Positions 1 to 6,370 of a stretch of DNA of 10,181 bases are shown one piece after another; positions within the stretch are counted from its first letter, which is position 1, and every line of letters starts with the position of its first letter. The stretch is taken from positions 1 through 10,181 of the forward strand of contig DBTW01000009.1 of assembly GCA_002307245.1 (NCBI GenBank), written 5' to 3'. Source of the stretch: Spirochaetaceae bacterium UBA1306. GTDB taxonomy: Bacteria; Spirochaetota; Spirochaetia; Treponematales; Rectinemataceae. The position numbers and the translations under genes were made by a program. Under the pieces are notes generated by a model. The model saw nothing but the letters and a program-made list of their open reading frames with translations, was not told where the DNA came from and searched no databases.

Positions 1-1
1 G

Positions 2-655
2 CTCTACGCGGCCTCCGATCCCGAGCTCCATGCAGCCTTCGACCTGAGCTACGACTACGATGGGCGGTCCATCCTCGAGGAAGCCTGGCGGGGACAGGGC
101 TCGATCTCGGCCTACCTGCGTCATCTCGAAGTCCAGGAAGCCCTCTATCCCGCCGACGCGGTCAAGCTCCGCTTCCTCGAGAACCACGATCTGGGCAGGG
201 CGGCAGCGCGCTTCGGCCGTGAGGCCAGGCTGCGCAATTGGACCCTCTTCGCCATGCTGCTGCCGGGCTGCTTCATGGCCTACATGGGCCAGGAGCTCGC
301 TATGGAGCGCCGTATAGGACTCTTCGACAAGGAGACGATGCTGGCCGAGGAGGGAGATCCCTCATTCAAGCCATTCTTCGCCCGAGCCTTATCCCTATCC
401 ACGGCAATTAAGGAAGAAACCCCCTTCTTCGACGCCAGGACCCTAGCCGAGGGAGTCGTCCTCGTCCGGCGCCACGGCCGGGGAGCGAGCTATTCGGCCA
501 TCCTCAACCTTGACGGCCGCTCGGGAAAGCTGGACCTGCCCGACGACATGCGGCTCGCCGGCGAGCTCCTCATGGGCGACGCCGCTCTGTCGGGCGGAGG
601 GCAGCTCGGGCAGGAACCTCTCGTTTGGAAGAGTACTGAATCTATAGTGTTATAA
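2..655 (+). CDS. Alpha-amylase family (GH13) glycoside hydrolase, C-terminal part (5' end outside window)
   Basis: This is the last 217 residues of a GH13-type enzyme that acts on alpha-glucans or related alpha-glucosides. The start and the first catalytic residues lie before the window. Seen directly: FLENHD at fragment residues 58-63 matches GH13 conserved region IV, whose Asp (D63, bases 188-190) is the transition-state-stabilising residue. The hydrophobic MAYMGQEL stretch shortly after fits the last strand and helix of the TIM barrel in this family. The final ~90 residues (GVVLVRRH, SAILNLDG, GELLMGD) look like the small all-beta C-terminal domain that follows the barrel in amylases. The nucleophile and acid/base cannot be checked here, so the exact substrate (starch, maltodextrin, trehalose, sucrose) is undecided. 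No signal peptide can be judged. The reading frame is open from base 2 to the TAA at 653-655, with no sign of damage. Family assignment is firm; specificity is unknown. Confidence 0.85.
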   Translation, partial: LYAASDPELHAAFDLSYDYDGRSILEEAWRGQGSISAYLRHLEVQEALYPADAVKLRFLENHDLGRAAARFGREARLRNWTLFAMLLPGCFMAYMGQELAMERRIGLFDKETMLAEEGDPSFKPFFARALSLSTAIKEETPFFDARTLAEGVVLVRRHGRGASYSAILNLDGRSGKLDLPDDMRLAGELLMGDAALSGGGQLGQEPLVWKSTESIVL

Positions 656-853
656 AGATTATAGAAAAATTGTGTGCATTTATAGATATAGATTACAATT
701 AGCACTAAAAATAGGCGAGAGAACAAAAAACACGACCTTGAGGAATGGCTCGCCCATAATACAAGCTATCCCGCTCGCCCAATTTCATCAGAAGTACTAA
801 GCTTCGTAACACTAATCATTGTATCCTGCCCGGTAATCAATAAACTTGCAGCT
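656..853. other. AT-rich intergenic region before the GGDEF regulator
   Basis: This 198-base gap is much richer in A+T than the genes on either side. No credible ORF fills it. It holds a possible sigma70-like promoter at 670-699 and a nine-base direct repeat, GCTCGCCCA, at 748-756 and 773-781. The CTCGCC core of the repeat can also pair with GGCGAG at 714-719. I see no U-tract terminator for the amylase gene and nothing matching a c-di-GMP riboswitch core. Its role is probably a leader or promoter region for the downstream regulator. Confidence 0.5.
670..699 (+). promoter_or_regulatory. Candidate sigma70-like promoter for the GGDEF regulator
   Basis: TTGTGT (670-675) and TACAAT (694-699) are separated by 18 bases. 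The -10 matches five of six consensus positions; the -35 matches only the first three. It would give a leader of about 150 bases before the ATG at 854. The region is AT-rich, so chance matches are likely. Confidence 0.3.
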
Positions 854-1762
854 ATGAGTCTCATCTTCATCGTCGACGACAGCACCTTGAGCCTGAATGC
901 CCTAAGCCACCTCCTCGAGTCCGAGGGGCATAAGGCCATCTGCCTCAAGGAAAGCACGGACGCGGCGGACATGATCTCCGAGGCGCGGCCCGACCTGCTC
1001 CTCCTCGACGTCGTCATGCCCAAGCTCGGCGGCCTCGAGCTCCTGGGCGAGCTCAAGGCCAGGCCGGGCATGGACATGATGCCCGTCATCATGGTCACCG
1101 CGAAGACGGACGCCGAGGACGTGCGCGCCGCCCTCGACGCCGGGGCCTTCGACTACATCCGCAAGCCCTTCGAGGCGATAGAGGTACTGGCCCGCGTGCG
1201 CTCGGCCCTGCGCACCCGGCATTACATGGAAAGGCTCGTCTACCTATCCGAGCACGATGGCCTCACGAGGCTCCTTAATCACAGCACGATATTGCGCGAG
1301 CTGGGCCGATCTCTCGAGGCCCTTTCAACCCCCGGCTGCGGCCTGACCGTGGTCATGTGCGACATCGATTACTTCAAGCGCATCAACGACGGCTACGGGC
1401 ACCAGGCGGGCGACGCTGTCCTGATCGCCCTCGGCAAGCTGCTCATCGACGCCCAAGGGGCCACGGGCATCGCCGGCCGCTATGGCGGGGAGGAATTCTG
1501 CATAATCCTCGGCGGCTTCGACCGGGCCATGGCCCTGCGCTGGGCCGAGACCTTCCGGGCCGTGGTCGAGGCGCGGGAATGGGAGGCCGATGGCCGGCGC
1601 CTCCGCTTCACGATGAGCTTCGGCTTGGCCTGGACGGAAAGCGGCGAGGGAAGGAACTCGGGCGAGATCCTCGCCGAAGCCGATCGGCGACTCTACCTCG
1701 CGAAGGGCGCAGGCAGGAACCGAGTCGTCGCGGCCGACCAGGATCCGGTCACGGCGACATGA
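854..1762 (+). CDS. Response regulator with diguanylate cyclase (REC-GGDEF) output
   Basis: This 302-residue cytoplasmic protein should make cyclic di-GMP from two GTP when phosphorylated by a partner histidine kinase. The receiver domain spans residues 1-120: acidic pair D8/D9, phosphoacceptor D52 (in LLLLDVVMP), switch T82 and K104 (in IRKPF). A short linker helix (about 121-135) leads to the GGDEF domain from HDGLTRLLN at 134-142. Metal-binding D170 lies in CDIDYFK, and the active loop is GGEEF at 211-215, so catalysis should be intact. The inhibitory RxxD site expected at 202-205 reads GATG, so classical product inhibition should be absent. The domain order resembles WspR and single-REC PleD-like proteins. 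No Shine-Dalgarno sequence precedes the ATG and no earlier in-frame start was found, so translation may be weak or leaderless. No kinase gene is adjacent. The 3' end overlaps the convergent aminotransferase gene by 14 bases. Confidence 0.93.
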   Translation: MSLIFIVDDSTLSLNALSHLLESEGHKAICLKESTDAADMISEARPDLLLLDVVMPKLGGLELLGELKARPGMDMMPVIMVTAKTDAEDVRAALDAGAFDYIRKPFEAIEVLARVRSALRTRHYMERLVYLSEHDGLTRLLNHSTILRELGRSLEALSTPGCGLTVVMCDIDYFKRINDGYGHQAGDAVLIALGKLLIDAQGATGIAGRYGGEEFCIILGGFDRAMALRWAETFRAVVEAREWEADGRRLRFTMSFGLAWTESGEGRNSGEILAEADRRLYLAKGAGRNRVVAADQDPVTAT

Positions 1763-2993
1763 GCCGCTCGAAGTAGGCGGCGTAGGCCCGTGCGCCACGC
1801 TCGAGGGTCCGCGGGTCCAGGATAAGACCCGCCGTGAAGAAGGCCTCCCGCTCCATGTCGAAGAAGTAGCCGGGCTGGCTCATTAAGCCCTCTTCGCCGA
1901 GAAGGCCGAGGGCCAGGCCCTCCTCAGGCAATAGCCGAGGCGATTCGACGATGGCGCTCCAGCCGCCGTCGCATCGGAGCACGCGATGCGGGGAACTCGG
2001 CCCCTCGAGAACGGAGCGCAGGGTCGCGAGATTGGCGGCCAGCCTGGCGCGGCAGGGGGCGGCGAAGCTTTCCGAAGAGGCGAGGAGGCCTGGCAGGGCG
2101 TTCATGATCGGCGTCCCGGCCGAGAGGTAGGCGTCGGCGAGTATCTCCAGCCTGCCCTTCGCCTCGCGGAGCTCGCCCTCGGGGCCCGAGGCGACGATCC
2201 AGCCGAGCTTCATCTGGGGCATGCCCAGGCGCTTCGAGAGGCCGTCGAGGACGAAGCAGAGCGTCCTTTCTTCCCCGATGAAGGAGGATCGCCCCTCACC
2301 CGCCAGCGCCCCGCCTTCGTCGGCCTCGACGGGAAAGTCGAAGAAGACCTCGTCAGCGATGATGGCGCATCCGTGGCGCTCGCAGAGCTCGAGGAGGGCC
2401 TCGCGCTCGGAGCGGCCCACGTAAGACCCCGTAGGGTTATTGGGGTTGATGAGGACGAGGGCCCGAGCGCCGCCCGACGAGAGACCCGACTCGACCGAAT
2501 CGAGGTCGATCCTCCAGCCGGCGGGATGGGAATACTCGAGCCTATAGGGCCGAGCCTCGACGGCTTCGAGTCCGGCCAGGTAATCGAAGAGAGGATAACC
2601 GGGCTTGGGTACGAGGACAGACTCGCCGGGATCGCAGAGCAGCTTGAAGAGCCAGCCGTAGGCTTCGGAGGTCGAGGCGCAAAGGAAGACATCCTGCGCC
2701 CGGGGGAGCCGTATCCCGTAGCGCGCGGGGGAAAGCCTCCCCCTGGCGGCATAGTCGGCGACGAGGGCTTCCCGGGCGCGGATAAGGCCGCGCGGATCGG
2801 GCTCGTAGCGCGCGTTGGCGGGGTCGAGGAGGAAGCCGCAGTCGCGACTCGGCTCGCGCAGGCCCACCCGGGTGGGATTGCTCTCGGAGAAATCCAGTAT
2901 CGGGAGGCCCAACTCTCGCCGCCGAGCGCGGAGGAGGCTGAGTTCGTTGTCGGGGGCGGGCCAGCCCAGCCTGGCCGAAAAGGGGACGCGCAC
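1749..2993 (-). CDS. Class I/II PLP-dependent aminotransferase
   Basis: This 414-residue cytoplasmic protein has the fold-type I aminotransferase layout and should transfer an amino group between an amino acid and a 2-oxo acid; the substrate is unknown. Visible landmarks: ESNPTR near 37-42; STSEAYGWLFK (107-117) in the phosphate-binding region; PKPGYPLF (129-136); NPNNPTG (183-189) with N186 as the conserved Asn; D214 in ADEV, which should pair with the pyridine nitrogen; and K254 in LSKRLG as the Schiff-base lysine. The C-terminal position that usually holds an Arg binding the substrate carboxylate appears to be F or T (FFTAGLILD, about 385-393). I recall related bacterial proteins with a similar Arg-less C-terminus, so this may be a subfamily trait. 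The start is GTG (2991-2993), preceded by an AGGCGAG-like site. It lies 9 bases after the redox-protein gene and is probably co-transcribed with it. Its last 14 bases overlap the convergent regulator gene. Confidence 0.9.
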   Translation of the reverse strand: MRVPFSARLGWPAPDNELSLLRARRRELGLPILDFSESNPTRVGLREPSRDCGFLLDPANARYEPDPRGLIRAREALVADYAARGRLSPARYGIRLPRAQDVFLCASTSEAYGWLFKLLCDPGESVLVPKPGYPLFDYLAGLEAVEARPYRLEYSHPAGWRIDLDSVESGLSSGGARALVLINPNNPTGSYVGRSEREALLELCERHGCAIIADEVFFDFPVEADEGGALAGEGRSSFIGEERTLCFVLDGLSKRLGMPQMKLGWIVASGPEGELREAKGRLEILADAYLSAGTPIMNALPGLLASSESFAAPCRARLAANLATLRSVLEGPSSPHRVLRCDGGWSAIVESPRLLPEEGLALGLLGEEGLMSQPGYFFDMEREAFFTAGLILDPRTLERGARAYAAYFERLMSP

Positions 2994-3002
2994 CTCGCCT
3001 GC

Positions 3003-4511
3003 CTAGAATGAGACCGTGAGGACGGCCAGGAGGGCGAAGACTACCGCGAGGCCGAGCTTGACCGCGCCCATGCGCTTCTGGAAGGCGGTCGCGATGCGCT
3101 TCGAGCTCACGCCCAGGTAGCTCGCGATGAATACGGCGACGAGGGGCGCGATGAAGCAAAGATTGTAGAGGACGAGGAGAAGGACGGCGCGCGAGCCCCC
3201 CCTCTCCCTCGCGAGGTAGGCGAGGGTGGGCAGGTAGACCTGCCCGGTACAGGCGAACTCGAAGATCGAAATAAGAAAGCCCAGGACGAAGGAAGAGCCG
3301 GCGAGGGCGGCGGTTTTGGCGCGCGTCCGTATGGAGGCATGGATCCTGAGCTTCAAGGACTTGGGCAGCTGGAGGATGATCTCGGAGGAGCGGCCGCGGC
3401 GGATGCGCGTGTAGTCGTAGACGCTCAAGGCCGCGAAGACGACAAGGACGGCGAAGAGGACCCAATGCAGGACGATCCCGACGAGGGCGACGGCTTGCGC
3501 GGCGCGTAGGGCGGCGAAAAGGCCGAAGCCGATCCCGAGGTAGGTCAGGAAGACGCCGAGGGTGAAGAAGGCCCCGATGGCGAGGACTTCGCGCCTGCCC
3601 CTCCCGGCGAGGGCCAGGGAGGCGAGAAGGAAGATCAAGGTCGTGAAGGCGCAGGGATTTATCCCGTCGACGAGGCCGGCGGCCATCACGGGCAGGGCCG
3701 AAAGACTAATCCCGGAGATCGCGAGCCTAGCGGGGGGCGCGGGCGTGACGGCGCTCTCGTACGACTGCGGGGACCCGCGGCTCGCGGCCAAGAGCCCAGG
3801 CAGGCGAGACTCGATCTCCTCATCGCCCTGCAGCAGGACAGCCCCGAAGCGCAATGCGGGGATCGATTTCAGGTCGACGCCGAGCTCCCGGGCGGCCTGG
3901 ACGTATTCCTCGTAGGAGGCCGGATCGAGGAGATCGCGGCGGAGGGTACGGATCTTGAGCCCGTAGGCGGCCTCGAGGCGGGGAATTTCGCTCGACAAGA
4001 AGGCTTCGCAGGAGCGGCAGCCAGGCGTGTAGTAATACCGCAGCTCCAGGCTTCCATCGATCGAGCCTAGCGAAGCCTCGCTCCCCCCCGGGGCGACCTG
4101 CCCCGAAGCCGAATAGCCATTGTCGGCGCGCGACACGCCGCGGAGGAAATAATAGACGGCCTTGTCCTGGGCCTTTCCCGTCTTGACGATGAAGGCGCGC
4201 TCGACCTTGCCATCATCGTCTTTCGAATCGTAGGCGAGATCGAAGTAGGCTGAAGCGCCGGCCGCGATCTCGCACGAGGGGGGATCTACTTTGAGGCAGG
4301 AGCAGGTAGGCAGAAGACTGACGATCTCGGAGCTGGTTCCTCGATTCGTGACCGCGAGTCGCAGGCGGGCGATCTCGCCCTTGGTGATCATCCCGAATTT
4401 CCACTCGCTCGGCGCGAACTCGAGCGAGGCTTGGGCAATAGCTCCCGTGGAAATAAGGGCGAGAAAAGCCCCAAGAAGGAATCTGCGGTGTTTCACGGCT
4501 GAAGGATACAA
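3003..4511 (-). CDS. DUF1573-like / thioredoxin-like / CcdA-DsbD-type membrane fusion protein
   Basis: This 502-residue protein is predicted to move reducing equivalents across the inner membrane to the periplasm. Three parts can be read. First, after a signal peptide (about 6-27, ending AIAQA), residues 30-125 resemble DUF1573: FAPSEWKFG, a VTNRG strand, TCSC at 69-72, and a strand pattern typical of Ig-like periplasmic domains. Second, residues 153-240 look thioredoxin-like, with YYTPGCRSCE giving C165-x-x-C168. Third, residues 265-500 hold about six membrane segments of the CcdA/DsbD type, with the expected cysteines C287 in GINPCAF and C421 in FACTGQ. In the DsbD family such membrane cysteines relay electrons from cytoplasmic thioredoxin to a periplasmic CxxC domain. 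The whole relay would then be one polypeptide. The chosen start is TTG (4509-4511) with AGGA four bases upstream. A GTG at 4494-4496 would give a more typical signal peptide beginning MKHRRFLLG but lacks a close Shine-Dalgarno site. The aminotransferase follows 9 bases later. Confidence 0.82.
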   Translation of the reverse strand: MYPSAVKHRRFLLGAFLALISTGAIAQASLEFAPSEWKFGMITKGEIARLRLAVTNRGTSSEIVSLLPTCSCLKVDPPSCEIAAGASAYFDLAYDSKDDDGKVERAFIVKTGKAQDKAVYYFLRGVSRADNGYSASGQVAPGGSEASLGSIDGSLELRYYYTPGCRSCEAFLSSEIPRLEAAYGLKIRTLRRDLLDPASYEEYVQAARELGVDLKSIPALRFGAVLLQGDEEIESRLPGLLAASRGSPQSYESAVTPAPPARLAISGISLSALPVMAAGLVDGINPCAFTTLIFLLASLALAGRGRREVLAIGAFFTLGVFLTYLGIGFGLFAALRAAQAVALVGIVLHWVLFAVLVVFAALSVYDYTRIRRGRSSEIILQLPKSLKLRIHASIRTRAKTAALAGSSFVLGFLISIFEFACTGQVYLPTLAYLARERGGSRAVLLLVLYNLCFIAPLVAVFIASYLGVSSKRIATAFQKRMGAVKLGLAVVFALLAVLTVSF

Positions 4512-4595
4512 ATTTTCCTACTGTTATGTATAGATCTATATCATTCTGTACTGTACCGCCTTGACAAGAAATACCCGTGATGGTACTTCATTGAA
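4512..4595. promoter_or_regulatory. Divergent promoter region with 12-base palindrome
   Basis: This AT-rich gap lies between divergent genes and must drive at least the minus-strand pair. TATAGATCTATA at 4529-4540 is a perfect palindrome placed 18 bases upstream of the TTG start at 4511, so it could be an operator or overlap a -10 region. TTGACA at 4561-4566 on plus overlaps TTGTCA on minus (4562-4567), so -35-like hexamers face both ways. Neither has a convincing -10: TACTTC at 17 bases on plus is poor and too close to the ATG at 4596. GTACC (4553-4557) and GGTAC (4582-4586) form a short inverted repeat around the -35-like box. Function is inferred from position only. Confidence 0.4.
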
Positions 4596-5015
4596 ATGTT
4601 TCGAAGATATATCACCAGCGGGGTAATGATCCCTATTATTCTCATTCTCCAAATTCCTCCCTTAGTCGTGTTTCCCGCCAGCTCCTTCTCTCTCACGACT
4701 CAGGAATGGTGGCTGCCGCTTGTCCTCAGCCTCCTGACTCTCCTCGCCCTAATCCAGCTAATCTTCCGCCATAGCGTCGCTTCTTGGCCTTGGTATTTAC
4801 TCGCTTTCAGCCAGGGTTTCAATATTATCAGCCGTCTCATGATGCTTTTGCCGCATGCGACGGTCTCGAACGAGAACGGCGTCTCCGCGAACGGCAAGTA
4901 CTTGATCATCGCTTTCACGACGATGCTCTTCTCCGTTTTCGAGCTCTGGTACTGTGAACTGCCCGAGGTGAGGCAAAAGCTCGCAGCTCGGAGCAGGGCA
5001 AAACCTGCTGCATAA
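4596..5015 (+). CDS. Small membrane protein of unknown function, four predicted helices
   Basis: I do not recognise this 139-residue protein. It is strongly hydrophobic, with four likely membrane segments at about 9-28, 39-57, 65-86 and 102-120. Positive charges at R3-R4, R58, and the C-terminal tail (KLAARSRAK) suggest that both ends face the cytoplasm. The loop between helices 3 and 4 (about 87-101, NENGVSANGK) is polar and would be outside. W38-W39 and W64/W66 mark membrane edges. No catalytic motif or cysteine pair is visible; the one cysteine is C120. Codon use is less GC-rich than in the neighbours. No Shine-Dalgarno sequence precedes the ATG, so the start is uncertain, although the first helix fits well from here. 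It is divergent from the redox gene and followed by its own terminator, so it is probably monocistronic. An integral membrane protein is likely; function cannot be assigned. Confidence 0.65.
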   Translation: MFRRYITSGVMIPIILILQIPPLVVFPASSFSLTTQEWWLPLVLSLLTLLALIQLIFRHSVASWPWYLLAFSQGFNIISRLMMLLPHATVSNENGVSANGKYLIIAFTTMLFSVFELWYCELPEVRQKLAARSRAKPAA

Positions 5016-5044
5016 ATATCTAGGTACTGTAAGTTTTGTTTTTT

Positions 5045-5084
5045 AGGGTAATCCTACTTCCGCGTAGTATTACCCTTTATTTTA
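5045..5084 (+). terminator. Intrinsic terminator after the small membrane protein gene
   Basis: AGGGTAAT (5045-5052) pairs perfectly with ATTACCCT (5069-5076). After one mismatch, CTAC (5054-5057) pairs with GTAG (5064-5067), leaving a six-base loop. The stem is followed by TTTATTTTAG, a broken T-tract expected on the plus strand. It lies 29 bases after the stop codon and just before the transporter promoter, so it should insulate the two units. Confidence 0.8.
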
Positions 5085-5097
5085 GCGATTCTGATTC

Positions 5098-5125
5098 TTG
5101 ACATGAATAGTTAATAATGCATATT
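5098..5125 (+). promoter_or_regulatory. Sigma70-like promoter of the transporter operon
   Basis: A perfect TTGACA at 5098-5103 is followed after 16 bases by CATATT (5120-5125), which matches four of six -10 positions. Transcription would start about 20 bases before the Shine-Dalgarno site. It sits directly after the terminator and immediately ahead of the transporter genes, which supports the assignment. Confidence 0.55.
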
Positions 5126-5140
5126 TATCGGATCCAATTT

Positions 5141-5147
5141 AAGGAGG
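5141..5147 (+). promoter_or_regulatory. Strong ribosome binding site of the binding-protein gene
   Basis: AAGGAGG at 5141-5147 lies five bases before the ATG at 5153. It fixes that ATG as the start and excludes the in-frame ATG at 5117, whose extra 12 codons would run through this site and spoil the signal peptide. It is the strongest such site in the window, which fits a highly made binding protein. Confidence 0.9.
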
Positions 5148-5152
5148 AAGAT

Positions 5153-6289
5153 ATGAAACGCGTTTTGACAATCGCCCTCGCGCTCGTCCTGACCGTCGCG
5201 AGCTTGAGCGCCGCCGATCTTAAGGTTGGCGTCCTCTCCCCTCTCACCGGACCCGTCCCCTCGTTCGGCCTCTCTGTAAAGGAAGGCACCTTGCTCGCGG
5301 TCAGCGAGTGGAACGCCAAGGGCGGCATTCTCGGCCAGAAGATCGTACCGGTAATCGAGGACGGTCAATGCGACGCCGCCGCCGCCACCAACGCCGCCAA
5401 TAAGCTGATCAACCAGGATCAGGTCAAGTTCATCCTCGGCGAGGTTTGCTCGGGCGCGACAATCCCCGTCACCGAGCTCGCCGGCGCCGCCAAGGTCCTC
5501 CTGCTCAGCCCCACCGCCACCAACCCGAACGTCACCGTGGACAAGGCCGGCAAGACCAAGGACTTCGCCTTCCGCGCCTGCTACATCGATCCCTTCCAGG
5601 GCGGCATCCTCGCCCAGTTCTCCTATACGAGGCTCAAGGCCAAGAACGCCTTCATCCTCTATGACCAGGGCAACGACTACACGATCGGCCTGGCCAACGC
5701 CTTCGAGGCCCAGTTCACCAAGCTCGGCGGCAAGGTCGTCGGCAAGGAGACCTATACCAAGACCGACACGGACTTCTCCGCCATCCTCGCGAAGATCAAG
5801 GCCGCGAAGCCCGAGGTCGTCCTCCTGCCCGATTACTACAATATCGTCAATCTCGTCACCAAGCAGGCCAAGGAGAAGGGCATCACGGTTCCCTTCGTGG
5901 GCGGCGACGGATGGGATTCCCCCGACCTCGACAAGGCCGCCGCCGCCGGCGGCTACTACACGAACCACTACTCCCCGGAGGACAAGCGCGCCGAGGTAGT
6001 GAACTTCCTCAAGGCCTATGCCGCCGCGTATAAGGACGATGCGGGCAAGGGCAAGGTTCCGGACGCTCTCGCCACCCTCGGCTACGACGGCGCGAACCTG
6101 CTCTTCACCGCCATCAAGAACGCCGGTTCCACCGACACCACCAAGGTCAAGGAAGCCCTCGAGAAGATCAGCTTCAACGGCGTCACGGGCAAGATCACCT
6201 TCGACAAGGCCCATAACCCCGTCAAGGCCCTGACCATCCTCTCGGTCACGAAGGACAAGATCGCCTTCGACTCCGTCGTCCAGCCCTGA
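5153..6289 (+). CDS. livJ: ABC transporter periplasmic amino acid-binding protein (LivJ/LivK family)
   Basis: This 378-residue secreted binding protein (Peripl_BP_6 type) should capture a branched-chain or related amino acid and deliver it to the LivHMGF complex. The signal peptide is MKRVLTIALALVLTVASLSA, with cleavage near residue 20 before ADLKVG. There is no lipobox cysteine, so it is soluble in a periplasm. C73 and C99 sit about where E. coli LivJ has its disulfide (mature 53 and 78). Aligned by eye, S100 and T123 (in SPTATNP) match the LivJ residues that hold the ligand carboxylate. D252 (in GGDGWDSPD) falls where LivJ has the Glu that binds the amino group, so an alpha-amino acid ligand is likely. 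W254 close by could alter side-chain choice. An extra cysteine, C143, follows in FRACYIDP. Related family members bind urea or amides, so the exact substrate is open. It is the first gene of the operon, 156 bases before livH. Confidence 0.92.
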   Translation: MKRVLTIALALVLTVASLSAADLKVGVLSPLTGPVPSFGLSVKEGTLLAVSEWNAKGGILGQKIVPVIEDGQCDAAAATNAANKLINQDQVKFILGEVCSGATIPVTELAGAAKVLLLSPTATNPNVTVDKAGKTKDFAFRACYIDPFQGGILAQFSYTRLKAKNAFILYDQGNDYTIGLANAFEAQFTKLGGKVVGKETYTKTDTDFSAILAKIKAAKPEVVLLPDYYNIVNLVTKQAKEKGITVPFVGGDGWDSPDLDKAAAAGGYYTNHYSPEDKRAEVVNFLKAYAAAYKDDAGKGKVPDALATLGYDGANLLFTAIKNAGSTDTTKVKEALEKISFNGVTGKITFDKAHNPVKALTILSVTKDKIAFDSVVQP

Positions 6290-6298
6290 TCCAACTCC

Positions 6299-6335
6299 GA
6301 GCCCCCAAGGACCGCCTCGGCGGCCCCGGGGGCTC
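6299..6335 (+). promoter_or_regulatory. GC-rich stem-loop just after the binding-protein gene
   Basis: GAGCCCCC (6299-6306) pairs perfectly with GGGGGCTC (6328-6335), and an inner CCGCC/GGCGG (6312-6316 with 6319-6323) can form a second stem. It begins nine bases after the stop codon. No T-tract follows, so it is not a classical intrinsic terminator. It more likely protects the 3' end of the upstream mRNA or causes partial attenuation. Confidence 0.65.
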
Positions 6336-6370
6336 TAGCCCATTCATGCCGATATAAAAGTCCTAGCGAG

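Noticed and set aside
641..665. TCTATA/TATAGA inverted repeat after the amylase gene as a terminator
   Set aside because: The stem is only six A-T-rich pairs with a 13-base loop, and no T-tract follows on the plus strand.
656..853. A c-di-GMP riboswitch ahead of the GGDEF gene
   Set aside because: I compared the leader with the conserved core of the GEMM-I class from memory and saw no match.
1986..3011. Long open frame (341 codons) on plus across the aminotransferase gene
   Set aside because: The aminotransferase on the minus strand has all its catalytic motifs. The plus frame encodes a Gly/Glu/Arg-rich string with no domain, as expected for a shadow.
5117..5152. Earlier in-frame ATG for the binding protein
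   Set aside because: The extra 12 codons run through the AAGGAGG site and put charged residues in front of an otherwise ideal signal peptide.
5111..6214. Long open frame (367 codons) antisense to the binding-protein gene
   Set aside because: It mirrors a strongly supported gene. Its product is a low-complexity Gly/Val/Leu/Glu-rich string typical of the reverse strand of GC-rich codons, and it has no ribosome binding site or known motif.
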